Origin: Nepenthes gracilis
Taxonomy: Eukaryota; Streptophyta; Magnoliopsida; Caryophyllales; Nepenthaceae
Length of the DNA: 64,000 bases
Reading direction: 5' to 3'
Assembly (NCBI GenBank): GCA_033239525.1
Contig: BSYO01000024.1
Span: forward strand, 3,190,128-3,254,127
Part shown: positions 12,000 to 24,496 of the stretch, one piece after another
Position numbering within the stretch: the first letter of the stretch is position 1
Layout of the letters: the number at the start of each line of letters is the position of its first letter
The notes under the pieces: generated by a model
What the model was told of the DNA's origin: nothing
The model's database searches: none
The model's input: only the letters and a program-made list of their open reading frames with translations
Program-made: the position numbers and the translations under genes

Positions 12000-12640
12000 T
12001 TGGATTCCTCGTGCGGCGGCTTTGGAAGAAGGGACCGGTCTCCATCTACATGAACTTGGGCGCATCAATACAAACAACAAAGAGGTCGAGTGGGTTAGAT
12101 TTCTCCCCACTATTTATTTCAAGCGCTGAGTTAGCAAATTCCCATGATAAGCGAAAATGACGCACGCTAAGGCGGTGCGGCGGGTGTTTCTTTGAGTAAA
12201 GCGTAAGAGATGCTAGTGTGGTGATATGGAGAAATGCGGTGCAGCGAGGTAGTTTTTAATAACTGGCAGTCAATTGTCCGTGATCGAGGGAGATCTTTGG
12301 GAAGGAGAGCGAGCCAATTGGCGGAAAGCGAGGTGACCTAACGTTTCGAATTATTACCGTGTGATCGAATAGGGAAGAAGGGGCCGTGAGTATGACTTCT
12401 TTAGACGGATGAATATCTTTGAAGGAAAAGAGGTCCCTTTTACGTAGGGCGTGAGGGTTCTTATCGCCTCTCCGTTGGATTTTGGGCCAAAATGACCCAA
12501 GGCTACGCGTGGCCAGTTCTTGTTGTGGACCACTGTTATCCTTTTACGTGATTGCACTGAACTAATGGCGCCACGCCGATCACTCTTGAGCATTTTTGAC
12601 AAGCATTATCGCCGGGTTTTAGATTGTCGATCAAGAATAA
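12000..12640. other. Patchwork of repeat blocks and GC-richer foreign DNA
   Basis: This region is clearly more GC-rich than its flanks. Between 12478 and 12640 four or five blocks run colinear with the right end of family C copy 2. Two of these are exact: TGATTGCACTGAACTAAT (12549..12566, matching 11814..11831) and TCGATCAAGAATAA (12627..12640, matching 11847..11860). They are separated by unrelated segments of about 15 to 50 bases. The left part (about 12000 to 12477) matches nothing else that I can see in the window. Its composition would fit plant mitochondrial DNA, but I recognise no organelle gene. An 82-codon - strand frame (12602..12354) crosses the block boundaries and is not credible as a gene. 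Confidence 0.4.
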
Positions 12641-13247
12641 CTCTTGGAAAACAACCTTATTATCCAGTTTTTTAATTTGAGACCCAACAAATTGGTTTTG
12701 ATTTAGTGATATTTTTCGATAATAGCATCACTTTCAATTGAAAGTATTAATATTCAATGGTAAACATTAGATGAACTTCAAAAATTACTTTTTATTTTTT
12801 AAAATTAAAAATTATTTCATCAAAACTATTTTCTAGAATTTAAATCTATTTTTTTTCTTAAGCAAAAAATATTTTCAATTTGTTTATTTTTTTAATAAGT
12901 GTTAAATATTAAAAATTGTGAAAATACTTGTCCAAACTGGTTGATATGTCAAAAAATAATAAAAATATTTTATAATGTATTATTTTTGGAGAAACAAAAG
13001 GAGTTCTAAATCATTTATCATGGCAAATCCAACAATTAAATCATTTCCAGCACAAAGATGGGGCACTGTCGCCATCCCCGCCTCCTAATAATCTACTCTC
13101 TGCCGGTGGAACAACCATTCCCAACAATTTTCCGGCCAACCGCTCTCTTAGATCATGAAAGAGACATTCATGTCTTTTTAACCTAAATGACTCAAATAAA
13201 AAATGCTCTTTTCTAAAGAATAATCTCATAAATAAATTAATTGGGAT
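12641..13247. other. AT-rich intergenic sequence
   Basis: No gene or repeat boundary was seen in this stretch. It contains a short GC-richer patch near 13050 to 13160. Confidence 0.4.
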
Positions 13248-16200
13248 TGTCACATCCCAGAAATATAATATATATAGATTAAAAATAAAATATATAATAA
13301 TATTTTTCATTAATTATAAAAACGCAATTCGAGTGTGACAATCTGTAGATATATAAGACCCAATATAATAAAAACCGTATAAGATCTTGATGCGTACCTG
13401 GATCCGACTTCGAACAGATTCGGATTCTAACGATGGATTGAGCCCGCTTCATCGAGCATGCAATCTGGTCACACCACTAAAACGAACAAGAGGTGGCGTT
13501 AACACGGGGGATGTCACCAAAACACTTCACGCCAAAAATCGATAAAACGATCTTCAAAGGAAGAAACTGAAAATGCGTGAGAGCAATGGGAGAAGGGAAG
13601 AGAGTGTTTTGTTCCAGATGTCAGAGAGACGCAGGGCCTTTCTCGTATCTGGATGGTGGGAAGGCAGAGAACGGCTGTAGAGACTCGTTCGTTGCCTTGG
13701 AGTTTGATTGTGTTTCAGAGTTTTGGCTGCAGGGAGAGAGCTTGTTTCTCTGAGCACTTAGGGTTTTCTGTGTGAGTGAATGCAGACGTACCTAGAATGA
13801 GGATTCTAGGGTTTATTTTATGGCTGGGAGAGTGATCATCCTTCTTTGGAAGGCGTGATCGCTCCTGTCTTTACCTTGGCTGGCTTGCCTTCTAGAGTAG
13901 ATGCCAGTTGCCAAGGTGGGCGCGATCCTTTCCTTCTGAGGAGGCCAACAGCTTTCCAAACTAACGTCCTTTTTTTTTTTGATACATGGCCGTTGGGCTG
14001 CCTTGGCAGTCAAGAAATCGGAAAGATCTGGCGCCTTTCTTATTTGAAGGGCGCCAATCTTGTCAATATCCTTTCTGGTGTAAATTGAGATCGTAGAAGA
14101 CGCTTGAAAAAGCGTGGTTGGGTGTTCGATGAGTGGTGGGCCAAAGCGGAGGCGGGCCCATTCCGTAGAGGCGTTGTTTGGGCCCGATGTATGTGGCGCA
14201 TGATGGTCAACGTCTGAGAGTTGACCGTCGGCGTGTTGGCGCCGTGGAGAACAAAGGGAGAATAGCCGTACGATCAAATGATGGGGGTGGGCGAGAATGG
14301 AATAGGCCCATCACCGGCAAGCAAAAGTCTCTAAAGGCCCGATCAAGGTCGGGTCAACATTAAGTTGACCGTTTTGTGGCAGCAAGTTGGCGCCCGAGGC
14401 CAGTCTTGGCCGTCTTCGGTTCAGGTTCTGGCCTCTCCCTTCTTTGGGCCGTAAAAAATGTTGACTAGCCTTCTTGGGCTTCCGTTGACCTTTCTTTGGC
14501 CAGCCCATTATTGGTGTACCCATCAGATCTCATCGGATATAAATTCAGATAATAAAATATATACCTGTTATCCAAATATAACAACTCATCTACGTAACAT
14601 AAATAATCTACAATTTTCGATACATGATCCACGGTCTATATCTGGCCAACACGAAACCAGATACATCCCTGAAATTAAAAGCCTAACAGACATAACTATC
14701 TATACTCACCAATTAAACAACATTGTTTTTGATCAAGTCCGAATTTCTACAATCGTAATCAAACCACTAACTTGAAGGGATAAAATATGAAAATATGAGT
14801 TAAAAACTCAATAAGTCTCATTGTTATACAAAACGGTACATATAAATCAAACAGAATGAAAGGCTTCATGTAAACATATAAAACAAATCACAAGGTCCAT
14901 ATAAATATCTGAAAATCAAAGGGATGTTTTGTACTAAATCACTGTTCGTATCAAACAGTCCCACTGGAATATAATCATAACAAATTGCGATTCGGTTAAA
15001 CCCCATAGAGAATATCAAATCATATTATTCGAGGTCACATTGTATAATCACGACCGTCACCACATCCGTGTGAGACGTATACTATCGTCCGAATCTAAAT
15101 CTCGTATCTCATATGTTGAATCAAAGGAAACAAGAACCAAAGCATATAAATATAAAACATGTTTCGAGACTTAACACATCAATGCATATGAAATATTCTT
15201 ATCGCCCAACCATGGGCCAAATCACGTATCTTAAATCACAGTCAACTCAAATATATGTAAAAATATAAAATATGTACGAAATCGAAGAATCAAATATTTA
15301 TAATATCAACTTGTGAAATGATTACACTATCCGGTAACTACAACTATATTCGCTGTGATTTAAGCTAGCAGCTCAAGGCCGACTACATTTTAGGCCAGTA
15401 ATTCAATACCATCTATGTACTTTGTCTCCTATAAATTATGAACTTGTTCACTATATTTTACCACTCGTGATTTTGGGTGTAATCTTAGATTTAGTTATAT
15501 ATTAGAAAGTCCAAATATATTAGTTTTTCGTTAATTCCTTACGATAGTTCTCAATAAAACGTATGGGGCGAGTCGATTACATCAAAGCTCACATTCTTGC
15601 CGGCGGAAGAGAGATCACATATCAGATACGTTCTCGTCGGGAGCGGTACCATATAAATCTCATACCTCGGATCACATATAAAGACCCCTTGGGTCTCGGA
15701 CCGCCATGGTTTTATAGTGACCTCGCCTTTGACAGCTTGAATGTGAATCGATGTAAGGCACGATTCATGGTTCCACAACATACAAATACACAAATATATA
15801 AATATACTATTTTGGTGTCTGAAAATCCTTCAAATCATGAATACCAATGTAAAATTATTGAACAATCAGTAAAATATGCATACATGTATAGAATAAATAG
15901 ATGATGAGTATAAAAATAATATGTATGTTAGTAAAATCTTCAAATATTATATGACATGAAATTAGACCAATGATTGAGTTAGAGGATACTTATTTTGACT
16001 TTATTTCAAACAGATTTTTCAAAAGGATACTCCAAGATACTTGAATCTGGCCTTCTCTCTCTCTTCCGGCACATGCCCATTCTCTTTCCTCCTTTTCTCT
16101 CCCCTACTTTGCACACGCCTCTGCATCTCTCTTCACCTTCCTCTTTCGTCGGCAGAGGCTTCCACACAGGCGACGACAACAACCACAGTGGCAGCAACCT

Positions 16201-16834
16201 GGCGACGGCACAGCGGTGGACGACGGCGCATGCAAGTTGGCGATGGCTTTCTCTCTCTACCGCACCTCATCCACCCATTTTTCCCCAATTCAATTGATTT
16301 CTTCCAAAATCAATATATGAAACCCAAAATCAGCATCCACATGGAGAATGAAATATTTACCTTCTTGATTTTACCAATTTTCCTCCGCAACGGTGGCGAC
16401 GGTAGCAACTGTTTGTTTCGATTCACCATTCCTTCCTTTACTCATACCGGTGTATAAAATAAAAGGTAATATTACAAAGTGAGTTTCCTCAGTTTCCATT
16501 CTTGGTGTCGATAGCCCCGTATTAGTCTCCTCTCTCTCCTCTTCTTCCTCTCTTCCCTCCTTTTCTCTCTCTCCGATCCACCGCCTCCTCTTATATCTTC
16601 TTTTTTCCTTTTTATATATTATTATTATTATTATATATTTTTCTTTCCTTTTTCTTTTATTTCATAATCCAATTCGATATTTGAACGACAGAACGGGTAC
16701 ACTCCAGACGCCAACCCAATTAATTCAAATATATTTTAAAATTTTATAATATTTAATTAATTTTTACTAAGTTTAAATTACTCAAAATTATAATTAATAT
16801 TAAAATAATATAAATGGAGATTTGGGATATTACA
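13248..16834 (+). mobile_element. Probable old long LTR, interrupted by a nested solo LTR
   Basis: The start TGTCACATCCCAG and end TTTGGGATATTACA form TG...CA termini with imperfect inverted ends (TGTCACATCCCA against TGTAATATCCCA). Removing the nested solo LTR (13388..14525) and one copy of its target duplication leaves about 2.44 kb, close to the 2.39 kb of the solo LTR at 1314..3700. Both start TGTCACRTCCCA and share an AAACCRTATAM-like block about 100 bases in. The flanking pentamers are GGGAT and ATGAT, only 3 of 5 matching, so the ends are less certain. A C/T-rich, GC-richer block near 16050 to 16250 and another near 16520 to 16590 lie close to the right end. No gag or pol was seen. Confidence 0.55.
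13388..14525 (-). mobile_element. Solo LTR, 1.14 kb, - orientation, TSD GATCT
   Basis: The element starts TGATGCGTACCTGGATCCG and ends GGTGTACCCATCA on the + strand. GATCT occurs immediately before (13383..13387) and immediately after (14526..14530). Along its whole length it aligns with the reverse complement of 22765..23781. Shared landmarks include GCGCCAATMTTGTCAATATCC, GGCCAACAGCTTTYCAAAC and two arms of GTTGACCGT. Minus orientation is inferred from copies at 22765 and 35627, whose 5' ends read TGATG followed by GGGCCGGCC. The host sequence rejoins across the insertion, so it landed in the older LTR-like element. Confidence 0.88.
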
Positions 16835-19800
16835 ATGATGGGGTAAGGCTCATAACTCGAGAAATAGGGCATAACATTTGGCATTCAAGGCCCTCCTTGG
16901 CTTCAACCCGCCAACAACTCTGATCATAAATTTGATTTCGTCATGGGGCAGAGAATCAACTAGTAGATAATAAAACTTTCAAGTTGAAATCAAGAATGCC
17001 TGTACATGGCAAATAGATTATGGATATCGAACTAGAACAACAGTATGGATAAGCGTTCGGTGTTAGGTGAATACATTATAAGTATTACACTCAGTACACA
17101 TATTATTTTTTAACTTCAGTGTTGATGAAGTCTTTCTTTTGATACTTACGTAAACGAAACTGTTCCATGGCAATTCCACGAGATAGGCACAACACAGGAG
17201 TTTAAGCGGCAATTTTAGGAAAGATTATATTAAACGATACAATTGATACCCGAGCGGCTAAGTGGGATATAAATATGAGATTTTGGTTTTAGGTTATTCA
17301 GAAGAGACTCATTTTGAAATATAAAGGTGCCGACTAAGATAGAAAAAAAGATAAACGAGTAAATGAAAACTTTGACAATCCATTGTAGGTCTAATTCATA
17401 TTCAATCTTTACCAATCCCGAGTATATTGTTCTAACTTCTCTTATAGGGCATATTGCCTATTGATTTTCTTCTTGGGTTACTTTCTTATTTTCGGTATTA
17501 AGATTTTTAAATTTGTGCTATATTGATAATAAATATATCTAAGTTAGTAGTAATGAAATCTCACATTTAGGGTATACGATGAAAAAGACGACTCAGAGGA
17601 GGTTATTTATGACCGATTTTAAGTATAGTGAAGATATTTTTAGATACAAAATCAATTGGTTTTTCCCTTATTGTGAAGAATTTTAAATGTAAAATCAACT
17701 GTATAATTTGTAATTTATTGCATGTATTTGTTAACACTCATAATTTAATTGAGAGAAAAAAATTATTGATAGTATCAAGGAATTCTCAAATCCGAATAAA
17801 AAATCCACTTAAAGTTTTGGCAGAAGTTTAATAATCTTTTTCCGAGTTCAAAAATCTTATCGATTTTCTTTATAATCTTTTCGCACATTTGAAGAAATGA
17901 TATTATTGAAAATATAAACTCATATACAATGAAAATGGATTCCGGCCTACTTTGATTCAATTGAATGTAACGTCCCCATCGATTTATTTCATGCATTGTT
18001 CAAGATTTTCTTTTAGAGTTGGAATTTTTATGAAAAAGATATTCACAATATTTACAATGTAAATATAAAAAAAAGAAAAATAGTAAGAAATTCTTCATTG
18101 AAAAATATTGATTCGAGATGCCAAATCACTCTCGAGAATGCAAATCTCATGAAGACATGGAGATGCCAAATCCAATATGAACATCGAAAAAATTCGTGAA
18201 TCGGATGAAGGTATTTGAAGGTGGCCGATAACAAAAAATAGGGGACTGTATCTCACCCAAAGGCGCTGTCCCTTCACACCTGTCTTGAGGCTAATCGATA
18301 AATATCCAACAATTCATATGTTTTATTTTTAAAAATAAATTTAAAACAAACTTAAAAAAAGAAATAAAAATTATATCGGTCATTAGATTTATATCCAACG
18401 GTCTCAGAATTGATGCGAAACCCCCTAAACTCGTTGATAACTGCCTCTATCTTAGGCGGCGTGTGCTAATGCTAGGCTAGAACAACCTTCGCAATGTCAA
18501 CATCATCGGGCATCATCTTAGATAAATAAAACTTACAAAAATAAATTAAAAATTGAAATTGTTGTATATGTGTACAAGCTCTTGATACTGATATTTCATG
18601 TTATCAAAAAAAATTATGATATGTTTTTAGTATTGATGATAGATTGTGATATATTAATGGTATGTAAAATGGCAGCCCATTATATTTAATATTTGATAAA
18701 TATATCAATCAATATTACCTATCAACATACGATTTTTAGAATTTTTTTTAATATATTCGATATTAATACATATTTTTTAATATATCAAATATCAATTTGA
18801 TCACAATTAATGACAAAATTGATATTAGTGTTTTTCATTTATAATAGACATTGTGATTGTATATGAAGTCCTCACATTTTCCTCCATGATGCGCTTCAAA
18901 ATGGAAAGCAGCTGTTTGCTCTTCCTAAAAAGACACACTCGAAAAACACAAGATGTTGGAAGGTTTACAATCTTCCAAACAGATCCTTAAATCCCAAATC
19001 TAAGATTGAAGTTAGGATTTTTTTTTTTTCCTCATAAATTTTTCATTACTTGTTTTAGATAAGCATAATGGGTTTCCATTTTGAATGAATAATTAGACTA
19101 AAATTGAGTCATTGATATGGCCAAAGTGCAGCTGATTTTTTTGGCCAGCAATTGTCATGGATAAAAATAATCAACCAAGCCCAAATTTTGAATATTTTGT
19201 AAGCATAAATTTGAGATAAAAACTAAGATTTTATGAAAATTATCTATTTAAATTATATTTTTTTGTTTAACTAATCTTTTTGCATAAATATTTTGGCACT
19301 ATATCTTATTTTTACAATTTTAGCATTTTATGTGTTTAGGCTTTTTTTGGAGTATATATATATATATATATTTAAATAGGACACTTATGCAGTGATGGAT
19401 CATTTCTGATTACACTTATAATTTGTATAAATAGATTTAATTAAAATTAAATTTGTATCAGATATAATTTAAATTTAGATAAAAATTTATGACCAGTAGA
19501 TCGAGTCGGGCCGGAGAAAGTCCGATGGTCCATGTAAAAAATCTTAGCCATGCTCATCCGTAATTAGAATTAGGCCGATCTATGAACCTTTTTTTTTTTT
19601 TAATTTTTAATATATTTATTTAAAAATTTATATTTATATAAAAATGATCAACTAAACTCTTATTTAATTATGACCAGAAATTTCAATTATTGGGATTATA
19701 ATAGCAGATTTAGGGATGATAATTTTAGCCCATTCCTTAGTGCATTGAACTGGACCAACCCAACCAACACAGAAAATCAATTTGGCCAGTTTTTGGCTAA

Positions 19801-20591
19801 TTTTTTTTTAAAAGAAAATCAAAATTTAAATTTTCGGGTATGGGATAGTCTTGGTATTCAGTTACTTTGCATGGAAAACTGACTTAAACCTGCCCCAAAT
19901 ATAATATTCTAAAATTGCTCTAAAATCTAACTTAAAGATACCCCAAATTTTGTTATTTTCATATTTATCTCTAAAATTTTAATAAAATTACAACCCTAAA
20001 AATGGCTTTTGCTTATCTTGTCTCACCATAACAAACTAAGCTAGATGGGCCTAAACTTGTTCCACTTCCTGTTTTCAAACCCAGATACACACAACTGGGC
20101 TTAATGGAACAAACCCAGACCCCTCATCAACAGTCAGCCATTAAAATTATAAGTACAAGAAATACAATAATATATAATAATTTTTAATATAAAAAAATTC
20201 TTTTCAATTAAAGAAAAAAAATCATGTGACAAATTTTAAAAAGTTTTCACTTTGTAAAATCGATTGTACAAACTCCCGAAATAGAGTACCAGCAACCGAC
20301 TTGAGATAGAGTAGAAAAAAATCTCCAGAGTAAGAAAAATTTCTTTCTCTCTTTTCCTTTTCTCATTTTTCTTTCACTAGCAACACTCTCTATTGTCTGA
20401 TTTTATAAATGTTGGTAAAAGTCTGACTTTTCCACACAAACCCTAAAACATTTCGTGTGCTTTATAATGACGTTGGGCCCAAAACACATTTTTCACACTC
20501 TTACAATCCCAAAACACATTTCCCACGCTTTTATGTTGTAGGTAATTGAGATCGACAGTCGATCATCCTTCAATAAATAGTCTGATTACCT
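16835..20591. other. Intergenic sequence, no gene supported
   Basis: AT-rich DNA with only short chance ORFs. A palindrome-family relative lies near 18300 to 18430, with GGGGACTGTATCTCACCC and AGGCGCTGTCCC just to its left. A block of GATATT/ATATC-type repeats lies at about 18580 to 18850. A (TA)n run lies at about 19353 to 19371. From about 20270 a C/T-rich stretch leads into the 28-base tandem repeat. Confidence 0.45.
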
Positions 20592-20731
20592 CTCGGAGTC
20601 ACCTCCAGTCTCTCTTCGAACTCGGCTCCGATCTAGTCGCTTCTCAGATTTCGCACCAATCTGGTTGCCCCTTGGCCCCGACACCAATTTAGTCACCCCT
20701 TTGTCTCGACATGGATCTAGTCGCTCCTTGG
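20592..20731 (+). repeat. Tandem repeat, 28 bp x 5
   Basis: Five consecutive 28-base units start at 20592, 20620, 20648, 20676 and 20704. The consensus is roughly NCTCGRCNCCRATCTAGTCG followed by CYCCTTGG. The units starting at 20620 and 20704 share GATCTAGTCGCT at the same offset. All units are diverged but keep their length exactly. The array is GC-richer than its flanks. Its length is not a multiple of three and the frame across it has no recognisable product. Confidence 0.75.
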
Positions 20732-22759
20732 CCTTGCCACACACCACGCGCATGAACTCTGTTCCTTGCACAAATTTATACAACATTTTGATAATTATTC
20801 ATTTGTTAAAATACTCATAAGGGAGTGATCAAACCAAATACTTCTCTTACGCTGCTAATTGGTATGATAACTAGTAAAGGGAGGGAGCATATTCATATTA
20901 GCCAAAACACCCCAAATCGAAACAACAAGATCAATAGATATGACCAAAAATGCCTTATCATGATCTAGGCATGAACTAGGATCTTTAGGAGAAGAAGATG
21001 GCCCAACAAATTACCTTGCATTCTTAATAATTTTAATTAAGATTTTGAAAAATCTCATTCCTAATCCCCATGCTTCGAATATCTTACCATACCTCCAAGG
21101 CACTAATCCTTTATCCCTAATTTGTCTCATTCCTTTAGTTAGAAGTTTCTTGGTAGAATATTCTAAAATCTGAATGTTGAAACTCTCTGCTCTCTCATCT
21201 TTTCAGTAAAATTTTTGATATTGTAAGTGATGATTAGAGATATATCAACTGCTTTAATTTCTACAGTTACGTTTAAATATGCTTTTTAGTAGTAGGGAGT
21301 AGTAGGCTTGTGGATCGTTATCATAGTTGACTTTCTCTAAAGACCTTGGAAACATTTGGAAGCATTGATGTGTGCTCAAAATTAGTTGTCTACATATATA
21401 AACAAAGGTAATACTTTGAATAGTTGTGTTTGTTTTATCATGCATTTGTTATTGCTCAATTTTAGTGTTTAGATCCACAAACATTTAAAGGGAATGAATA
21501 TGTATTTTTTTATGAAAATTATAAATTATTATATTATAATTTTAATACACATAAAAAATAATTTATTTAAAATTAAAAATTAAAGTATCACTATTCTTAT
21601 ACATATATCATAAATAAAATGTGAAAATAGAGAGAACACAATATTTTGATAACGAATCAAAAATTTTTGAATAATTTATTTATAATTAGAAACTCCCCGA
21701 GTTATGAGTCACTAACTGAAAATTTGCTGTATGATAAAATGATGTGCTAGACTATCCAGTTAACTAACCATTGACATATAATTTATCTAATATCCTCATT
21801 AGATTTACAAATTTGTAGCTACCTAGATTTTTTCTAATTTTTACTAATGGATTTCTGATTAATCAAATTCTTTTAAATAAAGTACATCTTAAATCTATAT
21901 ATAGGCCACATACTAAAACTCCGTAGATTATAGAGAAATTAATTTAAGATTTAGTTTTAGGTTGTGTAAGAAAACTCACAAGAACAAATCGTTAATATTA
22001 GAAGAAGATAAATCTTTTAAAAAAAAAAGACTAATTTTCTCAATTTTTTTCTTGGATGATCAAAAAATACTTTTTCAAATTCTACTACCACTCTCCACCC
22101 CCAATTCTCTTAATGTTTAAGATGCACAAAAGTTCTCAAAATAAGCTTTCAATTATAGCAATTGTGTAACGTGTTTAGGAGATTGAGTCAAACTATTCAC
22201 TTTAACTAAAATCACACAAACTTTTGCAAATAAGGTACCAACATTCCACTTGAGTTTCTAACTCATAAACGGCTTGGAGGTTTAATTTGAAACTCCTATA
22301 ACATGAGCTAGAAACTCGCGAACAACATACGATTGGTTTCCAAGCACGTTTTGGTTAAATATCTATCTCAAGGGCTACTTAATTCATAACTCTAAGAGCT
22401 TATAATTACATCTCAATTAATTTACAAAAGATCGGCCTATAGTTCTACTTGAGTATGAATTGCGAGAAAATCATATGAATACACTAAACAGTTTTGTGTG
22501 AGGCATTACTCACGAAAAACATTTCTTCCACATTAATAAAATCTGAATTTAAAATTTACCCTTGAAGATAAAATGTAAAATGATGGATTCAAAATACAAC
22601 ACAATGTCACAAAATTTGCATACATTAATTATAAACTTAACATAGAAGGAACAACTACATCTCATTTAGATCGTCATTTTTTGGTAATATAATGAGATTG
22701 ATAGAGATGAGACAGCTATTATTATTCTTTTTTTAGAGAATAACATATTATAAATTATT
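20732..22759. other. Intergenic sequence, no gene supported
   Basis: AT-rich DNA with no recognisable coding domain on either strand and no terminal repeats that I could pair. Confidence 0.4.
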
Positions 22760-22764
22760 GAATC

Positions 22765-23781
22765 TGATGAGTATACCAGAAATGGGCCGGCCCCAAAAAG
22801 TCAGAAAAAGCCCAAGAAGGACGGTCAACGTTTCTTGCGACTCAATTGGAGAACGGGCCCAAAACTGAAAGGCCCAGGACGGCCAACGCGCACGCAGACG
22901 GTCAACTCCAACGTTGACCGTCCGCGTGCTGCGCTTTGGGCCCAAAGGAGGCTTTTCTACAGTAATGGGCTCGATCCATTCGAGCCCTTAATCCATTAAG
23001 CGGCCAGCAACGGCTCTCTAAGCATCTCTCACGGTCTCAGCTTGCACCAAAAAGGATATTGACAATATTGGCGCTTTTCACATAAGGAAAGCGCCAGATT
23101 TACCCAAATCTTTGCCAACTAAGGCTCTCCAACGGTAACATACACAGAAGGAAAGTGTCCGGTTTGAAAAGCTGTTGGCCGCCTCAGAAGAAAACTATCT
23201 TGCATGGCTTGGCAACTAGCGCCTGCTCCAAAAGGCAAGCCAGCCAGCAGATCACGGAGGCAATCACTCCTTCCAAAGAAGGAGGATCGTCCTCTCAACC
23301 ATAAAAGAAGCCCTAGATTCACCATTTAGGGCGCGCTTTCATTGACGCTTTTGAACTACGCTTTCTGTAACACAAAAATAAGTACTCTCAGTGAATTACT
23401 TTCTCTGCCATTGAAACTCTTAGAACTGCCCAAGCTCTTTGCTACGCAAACACATTCACTAGTAACCCTAAGGCAAAGAAGCAAGCCCCTCACGGCCGTT
23501 TATTGCCTCCCACCTTCCAGATTCAAGAAGATCTCACGTCTCTCTTACATCTGGAAAAAACACTCTTTCTGTCTCTTGCTTTCTCTCAATTTCAGTTTCA
23601 TTTTTCAAGACTGTTTTACTGACTTGAGCGTTCGAGTGTTTTCAGTGGGACAACTTTTCGTCGACACATTGACCTCCTATTCTATTTAGTGGTGTGCAGG
23701 ATCCAACTCAGGGAACGGAGCTGGAACCACAACAAGAGGATCACCCAAATCTGTTCGAAATTCGGATCCAGGGACACATCA
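22765..23781 (+). mobile_element. Solo LTR, 1.02 kb, TSD GAATC
   Basis: The element begins TGATGAGTATACCAG and ends CCAGGGACACATCA. GAATC occurs immediately before (22760..22764) and after (23782..23786). It is the second copy of the family represented by 13388..14525, in the opposite orientation. A 5' GGGCCGGCC block also occurs near the start of the gypsy LTR at 35627 and of the solo LTR at 50798, so these families are distantly related. No primer-binding site or internal domain follows. It lies about 700 bases upstream of the PPR gene. Confidence 0.88.
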
Positions 23782-23786
23782 GAATC

Positions 23787-24475
23787 ATTAGCTTATTATT
23801 TTATATAAATACAGATTCCATTACGTGGGGGCATAATTAATGATGTTCACCGTGAAAACGAGTATCGTTTTTCGTTTGGTGTAAGGCGATGGGCAGCAAC
23901 AAAGTTTCTTATAGCTAATTTGTTATGTTTTAGCTTGTTCTTTCTTAGGGAGAAGATCAATGTTATATTGTTAATTTGTGATAGAATTACATTAAAGTAC
24001 TATATTTTGTGAGATTGGATGAAACATGGATTAGCCTTTGGTAGATGCCTAAATGAACCTGGCATATTCAATACATGCTTAAATAAACTTTGTAGTCAAT
24101 ATGTGAAGAATGAACTACTTCCATGCATGAAATGTTGCTTGCAATGAGGGGTTGTTCTTCTTCCAGGAAATCAAAATTTTGGGTATTGGGAAGAGGTCAG
24201 GGCAAGGATCTCTAATTATTATGAAGACAGAAATAAGGATTAAAATATCTGCCCATAAATAATTGGAGCGGACATGGAACAAAAATTAGTAATATGAGGA
24301 TTATTATGTCCCACTCTCTTTCAGGCAAGCCTACTTGCACAAGGTCGTTGCTCTTCTTCCTTTGCCGCGAAATTTCGGATGAGACTTCGATTAACTAACA
24401 GAATGAACAGCCTGAAAACACCACACAGAGAGAGAGAGAGAGAGAGAGAGGTTTTAACAGGTTCAGCGTCTTCTA
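23787..24475. other. Region upstream of the PPR gene
   Basis: AT-rich DNA between the solo LTR and the PPR start codon. It must contain the PPR promoter and leader. No convincing TATA box could be chosen. A GA microsatellite (24427..24450) lies just before the coding region, in the likely 5' untranslated region. Confidence 0.45.
24427..24450 (+). repeat. (AG)12 microsatellite
   Basis: Twelve AG units without interruption, about 35 bases before the PPR start codon. GA/CT tracts are common in plant 5' leaders. It should be length-polymorphic. Confidence 0.9.
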
Positions 24476-24496
24476 ATGATCGGTGATGGATCTTAA
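24476..24496 (+). other. Upstream ORF overlapping the PPR start codon
   Basis: An ATG at 24476 opens a six-codon frame (MIGDGS) that stops with TAA at 24494..24496. It therefore overlaps the main ATG at 24486 in another frame. If it lies in the transcript, ribosomes must bypass it by leaky scanning to make the PPR protein. Confidence 0.5.

Noticed and set aside
12354..12602. 82-codon - strand ORF that looked protein-like
   Set aside because: It runs across junctions between repeat-derived blocks and foreign segments, so it cannot be an ancestral gene. No domain recognised.
13813..14277. 154-codon - strand ORF
   Set aside because: It lies wholly within the GATCT-flanked solo LTR, and the other copy of the LTR does not preserve it.
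17240..17275. tRNA-like text (CCCGAGCGGCTAAGTGGG)
   Set aside because: No cloverleaf could be formed: acceptor and T arms are missing.
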